From Methanospirillum purgamenti (lineage in GTDB: Archaea; Halobacteriota; Methanomicrobia; Methanomicrobiales; Methanospirillaceae), in NCBI RefSeq assembly GCF_018502485.1, contig NZ_CP075546.1: a stretch of DNA of 64,000 bases; one strand, 5' to 3'. The position numbers were made by a program, and so were the translations under genes. Numbering within the stretch: the first letter of the stretch is position 1; every line of letters starts with the position of its first letter. The notes beneath the pieces were generated by a model. That model was not told the DNA's origin, did no database searches, and saw only the letters and a list, made by a program, of their open reading frames with translations. Below are positions 1 to 8,502 of the stretch, one piece after another.

Positions 1-355
1 AAAACTGAATCAATACGGGTTTGCCAACAAATGCAACTTTTTCAAAAACATATGGCATAATGAACAATCCGACTAAAAAAGCTATGACCATTGTCCCAAA
101 ACTAAATGTAAAGTCAATTACTCCATTGTTTGAATAATTCATTACCGTTGAACTAAATATAACTCCAAGAACAATTCCAAGGTACATAACTATCTGTTCA
201 ATGAATGACATCTGATTAGGATGAGCAGCAGGCTGTGTTGGAGTTGATGCGCCCTCGCTCCGGAGGGAATATAGCCTAAATCCTTCGAGATTATTCTTGA
301 TATTCGTTTCATACGCCTTCTCCATTCGACTGTTTAAGTCAAAATAATTTGACAT
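1..355 (-). CDS. Membrane protein, two TM segments, 3' end outside the window
   Basis: An open frame runs leftward off the window edge; 118 residues are visible. The ATG at 355-353 is chosen because a strong AGGAGG (complement of 363-368) lies 7 nt upstream. Residues 1-50 are polar and soluble; hydrophobic segments at about 52-71 and 83-104 look like membrane spans, followed by a positively charged loop. I recognise no family. The gene is divergent from the vWA gene and the two share the intergenic stretch 356-543. The product is probably a small integral membrane protein of unknown role. Confidence 0.7.
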   Translation of the reverse strand, partial: MSNYFDLNSRMEKAYETNIKNNLEGFRLYSLRSEGASTPTQPAAHPNQMSFIEQIVMYLGIVLGVIFSSTVMNYSNNGVIDFTFSFGTMVIAFLVGLFIMPYVFEKVAFVGKPVLIQF

Positions 356-486
356 GAATGAACCTCCTGTTGGTTGAGAGTAACCGTTTATAGTATATAT
401 AAGTTACATCTTACGAATTTTTTAAAGAACGTTCTATACTAATTATGTAAGATATCCTCTCATACTCGGTGAGGTTTATACCATAT

Positions 487-497
487 CGAAATTTATA
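487..497 (+). promoter_or_regulatory. Candidate TATA box for the vWA gene
   Basis: AAATTTATATG lies about 50 nt before the ATG at 544. A transcript starting about 25 nt downstream would place the ATG at 544 behind a short leader with a GGATGAT ribosome binding site. This argues against the upstream in-frame GTG at 469, which would lie before the promoter. Confidence 0.45.
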
Positions 498-543
498 TGC
501 AGAAGATCATCAATTAACCTACAATACACCCCGGATGATACTC

Positions 544-2559
544 ATGAAAATTCGATTTATTTCAATCCTTTTTCTATGTACGTGCATATTGATTGGTACA
601 TTAACTGTGGGAGTTTTCGCCGGACCTACCAGCGGAGACATCCCCTCTCCCGGAACAGATGAACAGAGTACTGTATCATACCTAAATAATGGAAACTCGA
701 TAAGCATACCGGGAATGTCTGTTGTTGACATAACCGGAATTAACGCCGTTAACTATCCAACAGTAATCACGTATGTAACAGTGAACACCCCTGCAGGAAG
801 AGCCGGTGAGCTCACAAAAGACGATTTTCATGTTTTCGAGAACGGCGATCCCATGGAGATCACCTCATTATCATTCCCGGATAAGGCAACAAGAACCAAA
901 CTGGATTTGGCAATTCTGTTTGATGATACCGGGAGTATGAGCGACGAAATCGCTGATATGAAAGAGAAAGTGAAAGGGCTGACAGACAGTATTGATGTTG
1001 CGAATATTGATTGTCGATATGCATTAATCAGTTTCAATGATGCGGTATCACTGAAGCAAGGATGGACGTCAAACCCTTCAATTATCAAAAGTGCGATAGA
1101 CAGTCTGGTAGCAGATGGTGGTGATGATGCCCCTGAAGCAGACCTAGATGCAATAGAAGCTGCCCTGGCACTCGGATTCAGACCTGATGCCCAACATATG
1201 ATACTGGATATTACCGATGAAAAGACACATTACAGAGATGACGGAACACCATTTTCACAATTCACAATTCCAGAGACAGCAAGCCATCTTCTCAGTAATG
1301 GAACGAGTTACATATTGGTGGGTCCGGCATCGACATCCGGACTTTTCAATGTTCATAATGATAAAAAAGAATTAGTAAAGGCCCTTGGTGGAAGCGGACT
1401 TTTCATTGATATTCATAGTGATGAATTCTCCTCAATTCTTGATAAAATACAGTCAATTATCACGCAAACCTACACTATTGGCTATTATACACCTCATGTA
1501 TATGGAGAAGATAGGAAAATTGCACTTGAGGTTCAGGTAGGAAACGATTCAGACAGTGGATTATACACTGCAACCAGACAACAGCAGACATTTACCCCGG
1601 AAACAGGATCAGATAGGATCATACCATCCATTGAACAGGATGCTGAAGATTACAGCAGCACTGATGATAGTATGAGCATTCTTGGATCAAAGGTGGTAGA
1701 TATCACCGGAATTAATGGGGTCAATTTCCCTTACGTTATTACCTATGTTACTGTGAACACAACAAAAGGGAGATCTGGCGGCCTTGGAAAAGATGATTTC
1801 CAGGTATTTGAAGATGGAAAACAAATGAATATCACTGAGTTCTCATTTACCGGAGATTCATCTCAATCAAAACTTGACCTGGCGATTGTTTTTGACGACA
1901 CCGGAAGTATGCGGGATGAGATCAATGATCTCAAAGAAAAGGTCCTTGAACTCACCGATCGGATTGCTACAGCAAATATTGACTGCAGATATGCCCTCAT
2001 CACGTTCAAAGATTCAGTAACGGTAAAGCAGGACTGGACTTCAGATGCAGCAGCAATAAAAGAAGCAATAGACGGGTTAAACGCAAGTGAAGGATTTGAT
2101 GCTCCGGAGGCAAACCTTGATGCTATTGAAGCAGCCCTTGGGTTACGATTCAGATCTGACGCCCAGCATATGATACTGGACATCACCGATGATATGACTC
2201 ATTACCGAAATGATGGAACGCCATTTTCGAAATACACCATTCCTGAAACAGCAGGAAATCTCCTGAACAATGGTACGAGCTTTATCCTGGTAGGACCTAC
2301 CATGGTTTCAGGTTCATTTAATCAGGATAATGATAAACGAGAGTTAGTTAAGGCTCTTGGTGGAAGCGGGCTTTTCATTGACGTCCATGGAAATGAATTT
2401 ATTAAAATCCTTGACAGTATTCAGGGAATTATTACCCAGACATACACCATCGGATATTATACTACAGATCCTAATCCGGATGGAGTAAAACGAACCGTGG
2501 AGATCCATGTAGGCAGTGATTCAGATAGCGGACAGTATATAGCTGCAGCATCTGAATGA
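544..2559 (+). CDS. Secreted protein with two tandem vWA domains
   Basis: A 671-residue protein with an N-terminal signal peptide (about residues 1-26, ending in VFAG), so probably exported. It consists of two copies of one roughly 324-residue module. Each has a beta-rich lead-in (VVDITGIN...VITYVTVNT), a von Willebrand A domain with the MIDAS variant DDTGS (residues 127-131 and 451-455), and a closing block TQTYTIGYYT typical of VWFA-related domains. MIDAS loops bind a divalent cation and mediate adhesion or protein contacts. The ATG at 544 was chosen because it begins the signal peptide and follows GGATGAT. It converges on the subtilase gene with an A/T-run terminator between them. The substrate or partner is unknown. 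Confidence 0.85.
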   Translation: MKIRFISILFLCTCILIGTLTVGVFAGPTSGDIPSPGTDEQSTVSYLNNGNSISIPGMSVVDITGINAVNYPTVITYVTVNTPAGRAGELTKDDFHVFENGDPMEITSLSFPDKATRTKLDLAILFDDTGSMSDEIADMKEKVKGLTDSIDVANIDCRYALISFNDAVSLKQGWTSNPSIIKSAIDSLVADGGDDAPEADLDAIEAALALGFRPDAQHMILDITDEKTHYRDDGTPFSQFTIPETASHLLSNGTSYILVGPASTSGLFNVHNDKKELVKALGGSGLFIDIHSDEFSSILDKIQSIITQTYTIGYYTPHVYGEDRKIALEVQVGNDSDSGLYTATRQQQTFTPETGSDRIIPSIEQDAEDYSSTDDSMSILGSKVVDITGINGVNFPYVITYVTVNTTKGRSGGLGKDDFQVFEDGKQMNITEFSFTGDSSQSKLDLAIVFDDTGSMRDEINDLKEKVLELTDRIATANIDCRYALITFKDSVTVKQDWTSDAAAIKEAIDGLNASEGFDAPEANLDAIEAALGLRFRSDAQHMILDITDDMTHYRNDGTPFSKYTIPETAGNLLNNGTSFILVGPTMVSGSFNQDNDKRELVKALGGSGLFIDVHGNEFIKILDSIQGIITQTYTIGYYTTDPNPDGVKRTVEIHVGSDSDSGQYIAAASE

Positions 2560-2566
2560 AGAACCT

Positions 2567-2581
2567 AAAAAAATTTTTTTA
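2567..2581. terminator. Bidirectional A/T-run terminator
   Basis: Seven A followed by eight T lie between the convergent vWA and subtilase genes. The run gives a poly-T on each transcript, the usual archaeal termination signal. It overlaps the stop codon of the minus-strand gene. Confidence 0.6.
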
Positions 2582-4831
2582 TTGGGGAATATATTCGGCA
2601 GAAGGAACTGGTATTTCCTTTCCGGATGGGAGAATCCCAGAATCTTTTGATGCGACGATAATTGGAGTATTTCCTGGACACTTGTAACTATTCATTTTAA
2701 GTGTATAATACCCGTTTCCAGTTCTGGCATATATCATGACAAAGTACGTCGAGCCAGAGTTTGGTGGGGTGATTGAAATATATGGATTCTGACCGGTTGT
2801 ATAATATTGGGCGTAGCAATACGAATTCTTCGGATTGCAGTCTTTGCAGACATATATATCAAATACCGAGGTATCTGCACATGCATTGTTGTTTTCTCTG
2901 ATACTTCCCATTCCCTGATTATTCAATCCTTTACCGCTGCCACAAGTTCCAAACGTCTGTTCAGACCATTCAATTTTTGAACGCCCATCTGATGGAATAA
3001 AATATCCATATACGGCTGCCTGTCCCTGCTTTAAGAATCCGGTTTGGGTATCTGTTTTATAGACCCCACAGGGAGTTGGAGGCAGGGGCGGAGAATCGGG
3101 CACAATTGTCGGGACAGGAGTAGGAGGACGAGTCACAGTAGGGGTGGGAACGGGAGTAGAGGTTGGAACAGGAGTAGGAGGACGAGTCACAGTAGGGGTG
3201 GGAATGGGAGTAGAGGTTGGAACAGGAGTGGGAGGACGAGTCACAGTAGGGGTGGGAACGGGAGTAGAGGTTGGAACAGGAGTGGGAGGACGAGTCACGG
3301 TTGGAGTGGGAACGGGAGTAGTCGGGGTAGGAGTTGGTGTACGAGTCACGGTTGGAGTGGGAACGGGAGTAGTCGGGGTAGGAGTTGGTGTACTTATCCC
3401 TAATGCCTTTGCAGCGTTTAATCTTCCCCCGGTTGCGACTTTTCCTGAGAGAGAAGGGAGATTATCACAGGATCCAAGGATTTTACTTTTTATCTGTGCA
3501 CCAGTCAGAGAAGGAGACTGGGATTTTAAAAGGGCTGCAACTCCGGTAACGTACGGTGCTGCCATCGATGTCCCATTCAGATAGGAATATCCACCGGATT
3601 TCGTTGTGCTGTAAATGCTGACGCCAGGAGCGGCCAAATCAACTGAACTTGCCCCATAATTAGAAAATGAAGCAAGAGCATCATGATAATTTGTAGCAGC
3701 AACGGAAATGATATTGCTACTCGTATAAGCTGCAGGATAAATCGGATTAATTTCAGAATTTCCGCCGCTGTTTCCTGCTGCACAGATTATAACCGCCTGC
3801 GATGCATCAATTGCATCTTTCAGGGATTGTGAATACCCGGTCCCACTCCAGGAGTTCGAGATTATCGGAACGCCCATCTTATTTGCATATAATATTGCAG
3901 AAATTGCATCAGAGGTATATCCGGATCCCCTGGAATCGAGAAATTTCAATGGCATAATCTTCGTCTTCCATGTCACTCCTGCAATGCCAATTCCATTATT
4001 TCCGACTGCTGCTATCGTTCCTGCACAATGAGTACCATGCCCGTTATCATCCATCGGATCATTATTCTTGGATACAAAATTCCATCCCCGGACATCATCG
4101 ATGTATCCATTACCATCATCATCGACTCCGTTTATGGATTCACCTGAATTCTGCCAGATGTTTGCAGCAAGATCCGGATGTGAGTAATCAACTCCGGTGT
4201 CAATAACAGCAACTGTTACTCCTGATGAACCAGTCGTTTTAGTCCATGCAAGAGGAGCTTTCATGTCAGCTCCAGGAGTGCCATAAAACGGGGCCTGGCC
4301 AGTATTTTGGAGTCCCCAAAGGTTTGAATACCCGGGATCATTCGGATAAGAAGAACCTGATGCCTGAAAACTTTGAATAGGTACAGTTTTTTGGACATTT
4401 TCAATGGGACTGAGAGATATCTTATAATCCGGTTCAACATAGAGAACATCAGGATTTGCTTTGTATGCTGCCATCGCATTCTCAAGACTCGTGCCTGATA
4501 CCTGGACAACCTGCATTCCAGCGACTCCGTTTGAACTGAGATCACGGACCACCTGAGTTCCAGCCATCGCATTAGCTGATGATTGAACAGACATCAGGGA
4601 TGAACGTGATTGTGCTGAATTTGGATTATACCGAACAATAAGACGGTCAGTGGCATGTTCTTCTGATACCTGAATGGTATTCTGATTGTGTGTACCCGTA
4701 ATCTGCTCTATCCACTGATTATCCGGGAACCAGTTATCAGAAGGCCCTGCCAATACAGCCGGGACCGAAAAACAAAGCAGGATGGTTATTCCAATTCCTG
4801 CATAAAAGATATTTTTATCTGAAAAATACAT
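2579..4831 (-). CDS. Secreted subtilisin-like serine protease (peptidase S8)
   Basis: A 750-residue exported subtilase. Order of parts: signal peptide (about 1-30), inhibitor-I9-like propeptide (about 50-140), S8 catalytic domain (about 170-480), Pro/Thr linker of tandem PTPTVTRPPTPVP-type repeats, and a C-terminal beta-sandwich with several Cys. Catalytic residues read as Asp211 (VIDTGVD), His265 (GHGTHCAG) and Ser422 (GTSMAAP). The ATG at 4831 is preferred over one at 4897 because it starts a clean signal peptide behind GGGGAAG. The linker is encoded by a minisatellite. The likely role is extracellular protein degradation or surface-layer processing. A membrane anchor was not seen. Confidence 0.92.
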   Translation of the reverse strand: MYFSDKNIFYAGIGITILLCFSVPAVLAGPSDNWFPDNQWIEQITGTHNQNTIQVSEEHATDRLIVRYNPNSAQSRSSLMSVQSSANAMAGTQVVRDLSSNGVAGMQVVQVSGTSLENAMAAYKANPDVLYVEPDYKISLSPIENVQKTVPIQSFQASGSSYPNDPGYSNLWGLQNTGQAPFYGTPGADMKAPLAWTKTTGSSGVTVAVIDTGVDYSHPDLAANIWQNSGESINGVDDDGNGYIDDVRGWNFVSKNNDPMDDNGHGTHCAGTIAAVGNNGIGIAGVTWKTKIMPLKFLDSRGSGYTSDAISAILYANKMGVPIISNSWSGTGYSQSLKDAIDASQAVIICAAGNSGGNSEINPIYPAAYTSSNIISVAATNYHDALASFSNYGASSVDLAAPGVSIYSTTKSGGYSYLNGTSMAAPYVTGVAALLKSQSPSLTGAQIKSKILGSCDNLPSLSGKVATGGRLNAAKALGISTPTPTPTTPVPTPTVTRTPTPTPTTPVPTPTVTRPPTPVPTSTPVPTPTVTRPPTPVPTSTPIPTPTVTRPPTPVPTSTPVPTPTVTRPPTPVPTIVPDSPPLPPTPCGVYKTDTQTGFLKQGQAAVYGYFIPSDGRSKIEWSEQTFGTCGSGKGLNNQGMGSIRENNNACADTSVFDIYVCKDCNPKNSYCYAQYYTTGQNPYISITPPNSGSTYFVMIYARTGNGYYTLKMNSYKCPGNTPIIVASKDSGILPSGKEIPVPSAEYIPQ
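3129..3392. repeat. Minisatellite inside the subtilase gene (54-bp and 51-bp units)
   Basis: The landmark CGAGTCAC recurs at 3129, 3183, 3237, 3291 and 3342: three 54-bp spacings, then one of 51 bp. All spacings are multiples of three, so copy-number changes keep the frame. It encodes the Pro/Thr/Val linker between the protease and C-terminal domains. There are no unique spacers, so this is not a CRISPR array. Confidence 0.9.
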
Positions 4832-4934
4832 GGATACTTCCCCGCACTTTTTATGAATACCAGATATCTGATGTGCTGAATCATGAAGTTTCTTCACAGG
4901 TCAGAAGAAACTTCATAAGGAACATCGGATTTTC

Positions 4935-4944
4935 AAAAAAAAAA
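4935..4944 (-). terminator. Poly-T terminator of the 4959-5513 gene
   Basis: Ten A on the plus strand read as T10 on the minus strand, about 15 nt after the stop codon of the Cys-tailed secreted protein. Confidence 0.5.
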
Positions 4945-4958
4945 GGATAATCAGGATC

Positions 4959-5513
4959 TTAACATTTCATATAGCACTGACCATTGGGGCCTTCAAAGCA
5001 ACATTGAAAAGGTGGACTCCAGGCATTTTCAGCAACCTGATTATTAATTTCAAGATAGAGAGCAGAAAGGTCTGTTTTCTTTTCGATTGCCGATTCCAGA
5101 TCTCCCAGTTCATCATAATAGGGGTTGAGAAGTTCCCCAGAATAAAATTCGAGAGGATGTGCCTCGAAGGTAATGGTATTTAGTTCTGAATCAATTGAGA
5201 GATTGGATATCTCAATCAGAGATGTGAGATCTATTTCAGAACCGGCAAGAATAAGAACTGCGTTCATTGGATAGGATTCATTTGCGAGATGTTTTATTGG
5301 AACAAGGAAGGACTCATCTCCATCTTTAATCGAGGAGAATGGAATGATTTCCTGAATGGTAATTTCATACAAACCATCTGTTGTGCTTTCAATGGTGCTC
5401 TGCTCTCCCTGTACATACACGGTGTATCCGGGAGATTCTGCTCCAATAACAATTCCTATGATAGATAGAAGAATGAGTAAACCAAAAAACCCTTTTCCCA
5501 GGTATTCGATCAT
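4959..5513 (-). CDS. Small secreted Cys-tailed protein, family member 1
   Basis: 184 residues with an N-terminal signal peptide (LLILLSIIGIVIGAESPGY). I do not recognise a named family, but the protein is clearly related to three tandem genes at 32045-34221. Shared features are the SPGYTV/SGYTIL start of the mature chain, an I-x-NIIPYG-like strand, a central MNA-V/I-IL/FS block, an FxxHPLEFYxG motif, and a Cys-rich C-terminus. Here the tail is CCFEGPNGQCYMKC; in the relatives it is two CX3C pairs. The mature part is probably a beta-sandwich with a disulfide-locked C-terminal hairpin. It lacks the conserved promoter block of the other three copies. Function unknown. Confidence 0.7.
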   Translation of the reverse strand: MIEYLGKGFFGLLILLSIIGIVIGAESPGYTVYVQGEQSTIESTTDGLYEITIQEIIPFSSIKDGDESFLVPIKHLANESYPMNAVLILAGSEIDLTSLIEISNLSIDSELNTITFEAHPLEFYSGELLNPYYDELGDLESAIEKKTDLSALYLEINNQVAENAWSPPFQCCFEGPNGQCYMKC

Positions 5514-5656
5514 TCTTTCTACTATTATTTTGATTGGTCAAAAATATACTGCTTTACAGGAGATCAGATCGACATAAAAAACGATTTACTCATAATTTGA
5601 AATGAGAGATTATACACCACTATTAACCGTATATTCTCGGATTTAGAAAAATATCA

Positions 5657-5665
5657 GAATTTATA
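5657..5665 (+). promoter_or_regulatory. Candidate TATA box upstream of methanogenesis marker 14
   Basis: A TTTATAAAG-type box. Transcription would start near 5685, giving a leader of about 160 nt to the start chosen at 5846, or about 50 nt to the alternative ATG at 5735. Confidence 0.35.
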
Positions 5666-5845
5666 AAGCGCAAATTCCAGATACAAAAAAACAATGGTAA
5701 ACTGACTTCCCAAAAATTACCTTTTCATCAAAAAATGAATATTGTTATCCCAGGCAATTTAGGAAAAATCAGAGATTATACAGAGAATGATGGATTATTC
5801 TTCCTCCAATATCTTCTTAACCTTCAGATTGATATCTATATTTAT

Positions 5846-7333
5846 ATGGTATTCAGCCGGTCACAGGCAAAAAACATTTGCATAGTCCATGATGTCCCTG
5901 TCCCCATAATAATTGCACCGGGAAATGTACCTGAACCGGAATATAAACAAAAAACCTACCATATTGTTCTTTCAATAGATGTAGGAAATACTACAACCGA
6001 TTGTATTATTACCGGAACAAACCTTGAGACTGGAATTGCCTATCTTATCAACAGAAATGTCAGACTTATGAAGGACATTCCAAAACCAGAGTCAGGGGAA
6101 GAAATATTTGGTCAGACACTTGATGGTCACGTACTTTCAAAAAAAGCAGTAGAAGTTCTGGTAAAAGATATCATTTACAAAACAATATCCGAATGCTCTC
6201 TTGATCTCAATAAGGAATTAGATTTTGCAGTCCATTCAACAGGAATCGTTGCAGAATGGGAATCACCTGACCACATCAATAATTACCTGGGTTCTATTAC
6301 AAAAGGATGTCTTGACGCCGGTATCCCCATGGCAAAAATGAGACCGGTCATGACGAAATCTTCACTTCCGGAAGATGATAGAAAATTCAGTATGCTTGAT
6401 AAAGTCCAGTATACCGGATCAGTGGCAGGAGTGATTCCGGCGACCGGGCTCTCTGGTGAGGATTTAATTGCAAATGACATGGAAGGAGACCTCTCATTAG
6501 CGGGAATAAAACAGGCAGCAGTGAATACCCCTATTGATTTTAGAAATCCCTGCGTTTCAATTGACATGGGAACCATTCTTGATGGCCGGATAACAGAAAA
6601 TGTCCCGAAAGACCGGAAAGATCCCTATGCACGAACAATTGGATGCTTCATTGGTCTTGGTGGAGCGATTGCAGATACATTAGTAAAAGGAACAGGGCAG
6701 GTTGATAAAAAGTATGGAACTGCTCAGGAATTCCTTGGTGATGATGTAAAAACCGGATTCTTTTCAAAGAAAGAATCGGGTTTGTGTAAAGATTATTCAA
6801 ATAAGATTCATAACCTGATTCAGGTTGAGATGGTCCCCCATCACAGAAAGAAATTCGGACAGGTACCAATCGATCCCCAGATTGCAGAAAATGAAAAAAT
6901 TGCAATTATCGGGGTTGACTGTGGTGAAGATTTTTCTCATTATCATGAACTTCAGGAGATCGGACGAGAAATCTACGAAAATAAGGGATTAAAGAATTTT
7001 ACTGAAGTAATAGACCGTGTGTGTGCCCAATTGTCTCTTCGAATGATTGACGTTGCTCATAAAGAAGGATTACTACATGAAAATTCTGTACTTGGGTTTT
7101 CAGGGAGAGCCATCATGTCAGGAAGAAAGCCAGAATATGTACTTGAAGGGATAATCCAGAGAAACCTCTATCCGGATCCCTATGACAGACTCATCTTTGT
7201 ATCAAGTGCTCTCCCTCGTGGTGCATCAGTCATGGCCCGGTGTATGGGAAGTCTCGGAAATCCAAAACGGCCAATTGGGGGAAATCGAGGAGAAGGATGT
7301 ATTCTAGGCCGAAGAAAAGCCTTTAACGCATAA
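5846..7333 (+). CDS. Methanogenesis marker protein 14 (hydantoinase/ASKHA-like)
   Basis: 495 residues in the chosen frame start. This family is found in methanogens; its biochemical role is not established. Visible hallmarks: an ASKHA phosphate-binding motif VGNTTTDCIITGTN near the N-terminus, SIDMGTILDGR in mid-protein, GGAIADTLVKGTG, and a long C-terminal part ending in GEGCILGRRKAF. The ATG at 5846 (MVFSRSQ) is preferred because family members start with a similar VFSR segment; an in-frame ATG at 5735 would add 37 unlikely residues. Neither has a clear ribosome binding site. Its 3' end overlaps the convergent CDF gene by 11 bp. Confidence 0.85.
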   Translation: MVFSRSQAKNICIVHDVPVPIIIAPGNVPEPEYKQKTYHIVLSIDVGNTTTDCIITGTNLETGIAYLINRNVRLMKDIPKPESGEEIFGQTLDGHVLSKKAVEVLVKDIIYKTISECSLDLNKELDFAVHSTGIVAEWESPDHINNYLGSITKGCLDAGIPMAKMRPVMTKSSLPEDDRKFSMLDKVQYTGSVAGVIPATGLSGEDLIANDMEGDLSLAGIKQAAVNTPIDFRNPCVSIDMGTILDGRITENVPKDRKDPYARTIGCFIGLGGAIADTLVKGTGQVDKKYGTAQEFLGDDVKTGFFSKKESGLCKDYSNKIHNLIQVEMVPHHRKKFGQVPIDPQIAENEKIAIIGVDCGEDFSHYHELQEIGREIYENKGLKNFTEVIDRVCAQLSLRMIDVAHKEGLLHENSVLGFSGRAIMSGRKPEYVLEGIIQRNLYPDPYDRLIFVSSALPRGASVMARCMGSLGNPKRPIGGNRGEGCILGRRKAFNA

Positions 7334-8255
7334 TTTTTTCGTATGAACCAGGATTTGACGTTGGAACGATAGATATTGTGCTTTTATCAATTTTTTGTTC
7401 AATTGAAGATTTCATCCGGTTAATTACTGCCTGAACATCACCCATTTTTCTATCACCATCGAACTCGAGAAAGATCTCAATAAATACCCTGTTTCCAGAC
7501 CTTCTTGATTTTACACCATGAAAAGCCACGTATTCATCAAAAAACTCTGCAAGATCCTGGAGGATTAGGAACTGGTAGGATTCATCTATTGTTTTATCAA
7601 GCAAATCCTGAAATGATGAGAATATTATGTGATATCCTGATAATAGCAGAATGATTCCAATGATGAATGATGATACCGGATCAAAGAAATCAGACCACCA
7701 GAACTCCTGAAACACTGTTGAGGCAACAAGAGTTCCTAAAACGAGGATATCAGAAATTGTTTTTATTCTAAATAATCGCCATTGGGACTCGAGGATAGGA
7801 GAATGCTCTTTTTTTGACTTCTGGTGCATTTTTCGCCATTGCCTGGCCGTTGCCGATATTGAAATAATGTATAAAATAATCCCCAAAATCGCCCCTTCTT
7901 CATGTATCTGGGCGGGAACAAGGATTCTCGAAATACTAGAGTAAAAGACCAAAAAAAGCGAGATAAACATAACAATTCCGGTGATTAATCCAGTAATTGT
8001 TTCGAATTTTCCCATGCCATAATCATAGGTAGAATGATCACCTTTTGAGAGTTTTCGAATGATCATCCATGCCATGAAAGTAGAAAGGAGTTCATTTCCA
8101 TCTTTTACAACGTCGGCCAGCATAGTTACTGATCCGGACAGCATTACTGCTATGATATTGGGAATCCAAATCAGAACCGCAACAAGAAAACTATGAAATA
8201 TCGTTTTTTCTTTAGAAGAGGGTAATGAAGGTTCTGATGAAGGACTCATTTCCAT
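7323..8255 (-). CDS. CDF-family cation efflux protein with altered metal site
   Basis: 310 residues with about six membrane spans and a C-terminal cytosolic domain (HGVKSRRSGNRVFIEIFLEFD), the layout of cation diffusion facilitators, which exchange Zn, Fe, Mn or Co for protons. The TM2 half of the transport site is present as D48-x3-D52 (LADVVKDGNEL). In TM5 the usual HxxxD or DxxxD is K165-x3-D169 (FRIKTISDI), so a lysine replaces the first ligand. Either the metal specificity differs or the lysine alters proton coupling. There is no metal-specific neighbour to indicate the substrate. The 3' end overlaps the marker 14 gene. Confidence 0.87.
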   Translation of the reverse strand: MEMSPSSEPSLPSSKEKTIFHSFLVAVLIWIPNIIAVMLSGSVTMLADVVKDGNELLSTFMAWMIIRKLSKGDHSTYDYGMGKFETITGLITGIVMFISLFLVFYSSISRILVPAQIHEEGAILGIILYIISISATARQWRKMHQKSKKEHSPILESQWRLFRIKTISDILVLGTLVASTVFQEFWWSDFFDPVSSFIIGIILLLSGYHIIFSSFQDLLDKTIDESYQFLILQDLAEFFDEYVAFHGVKSRRSGNRVFIEIFLEFDGDRKMGDVQAVINRMKSSIEQKIDKSTISIVPTSNPGSYEKIMR

Positions 8256-8453
8256 GATAATTAGAATTACTATGTATAGATACTGTGATTATATCATCTA
8301 TCTTTTGGTATTTTAATCCTGTAGAGTTAGCAATGATATTTTCTTATAATTTAAGGGTTTGAATTAGGATTTTTTTGAAATAAATGAAATTAATGAAATT
8401 TGAAACATAATCTGGGACAAAATTATTGACAATGATTTTTTAATCCCACAATA

Positions 8454-8462
8454 CTTTTATAG
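8454..8462 (+). promoter_or_regulatory. TATA box of the thermosome gene
   Basis: CTTTTATAG lies about 45 nt before the ATG at 8503, preceded by A-rich sequence fit for a BRE. Predicted transcription starts near 8485 and leaves a short leader. Confidence 0.5.
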
Positions 8463-8502
8463 AACAGTACATCAATGATACCCTACACAACCAGGGATCA
8501 AT

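Noticed and set aside
3129..3392. CRISPR-like array
   Set aside because: Units are contiguous and near-identical with no unique spacers; this is a coding minisatellite.
3044..3584. Long plus-strand frames opposite the subtilase linker
   Set aside because: They are low-complexity Gly/Val/Arg translations of the minisatellite on the wrong strand.
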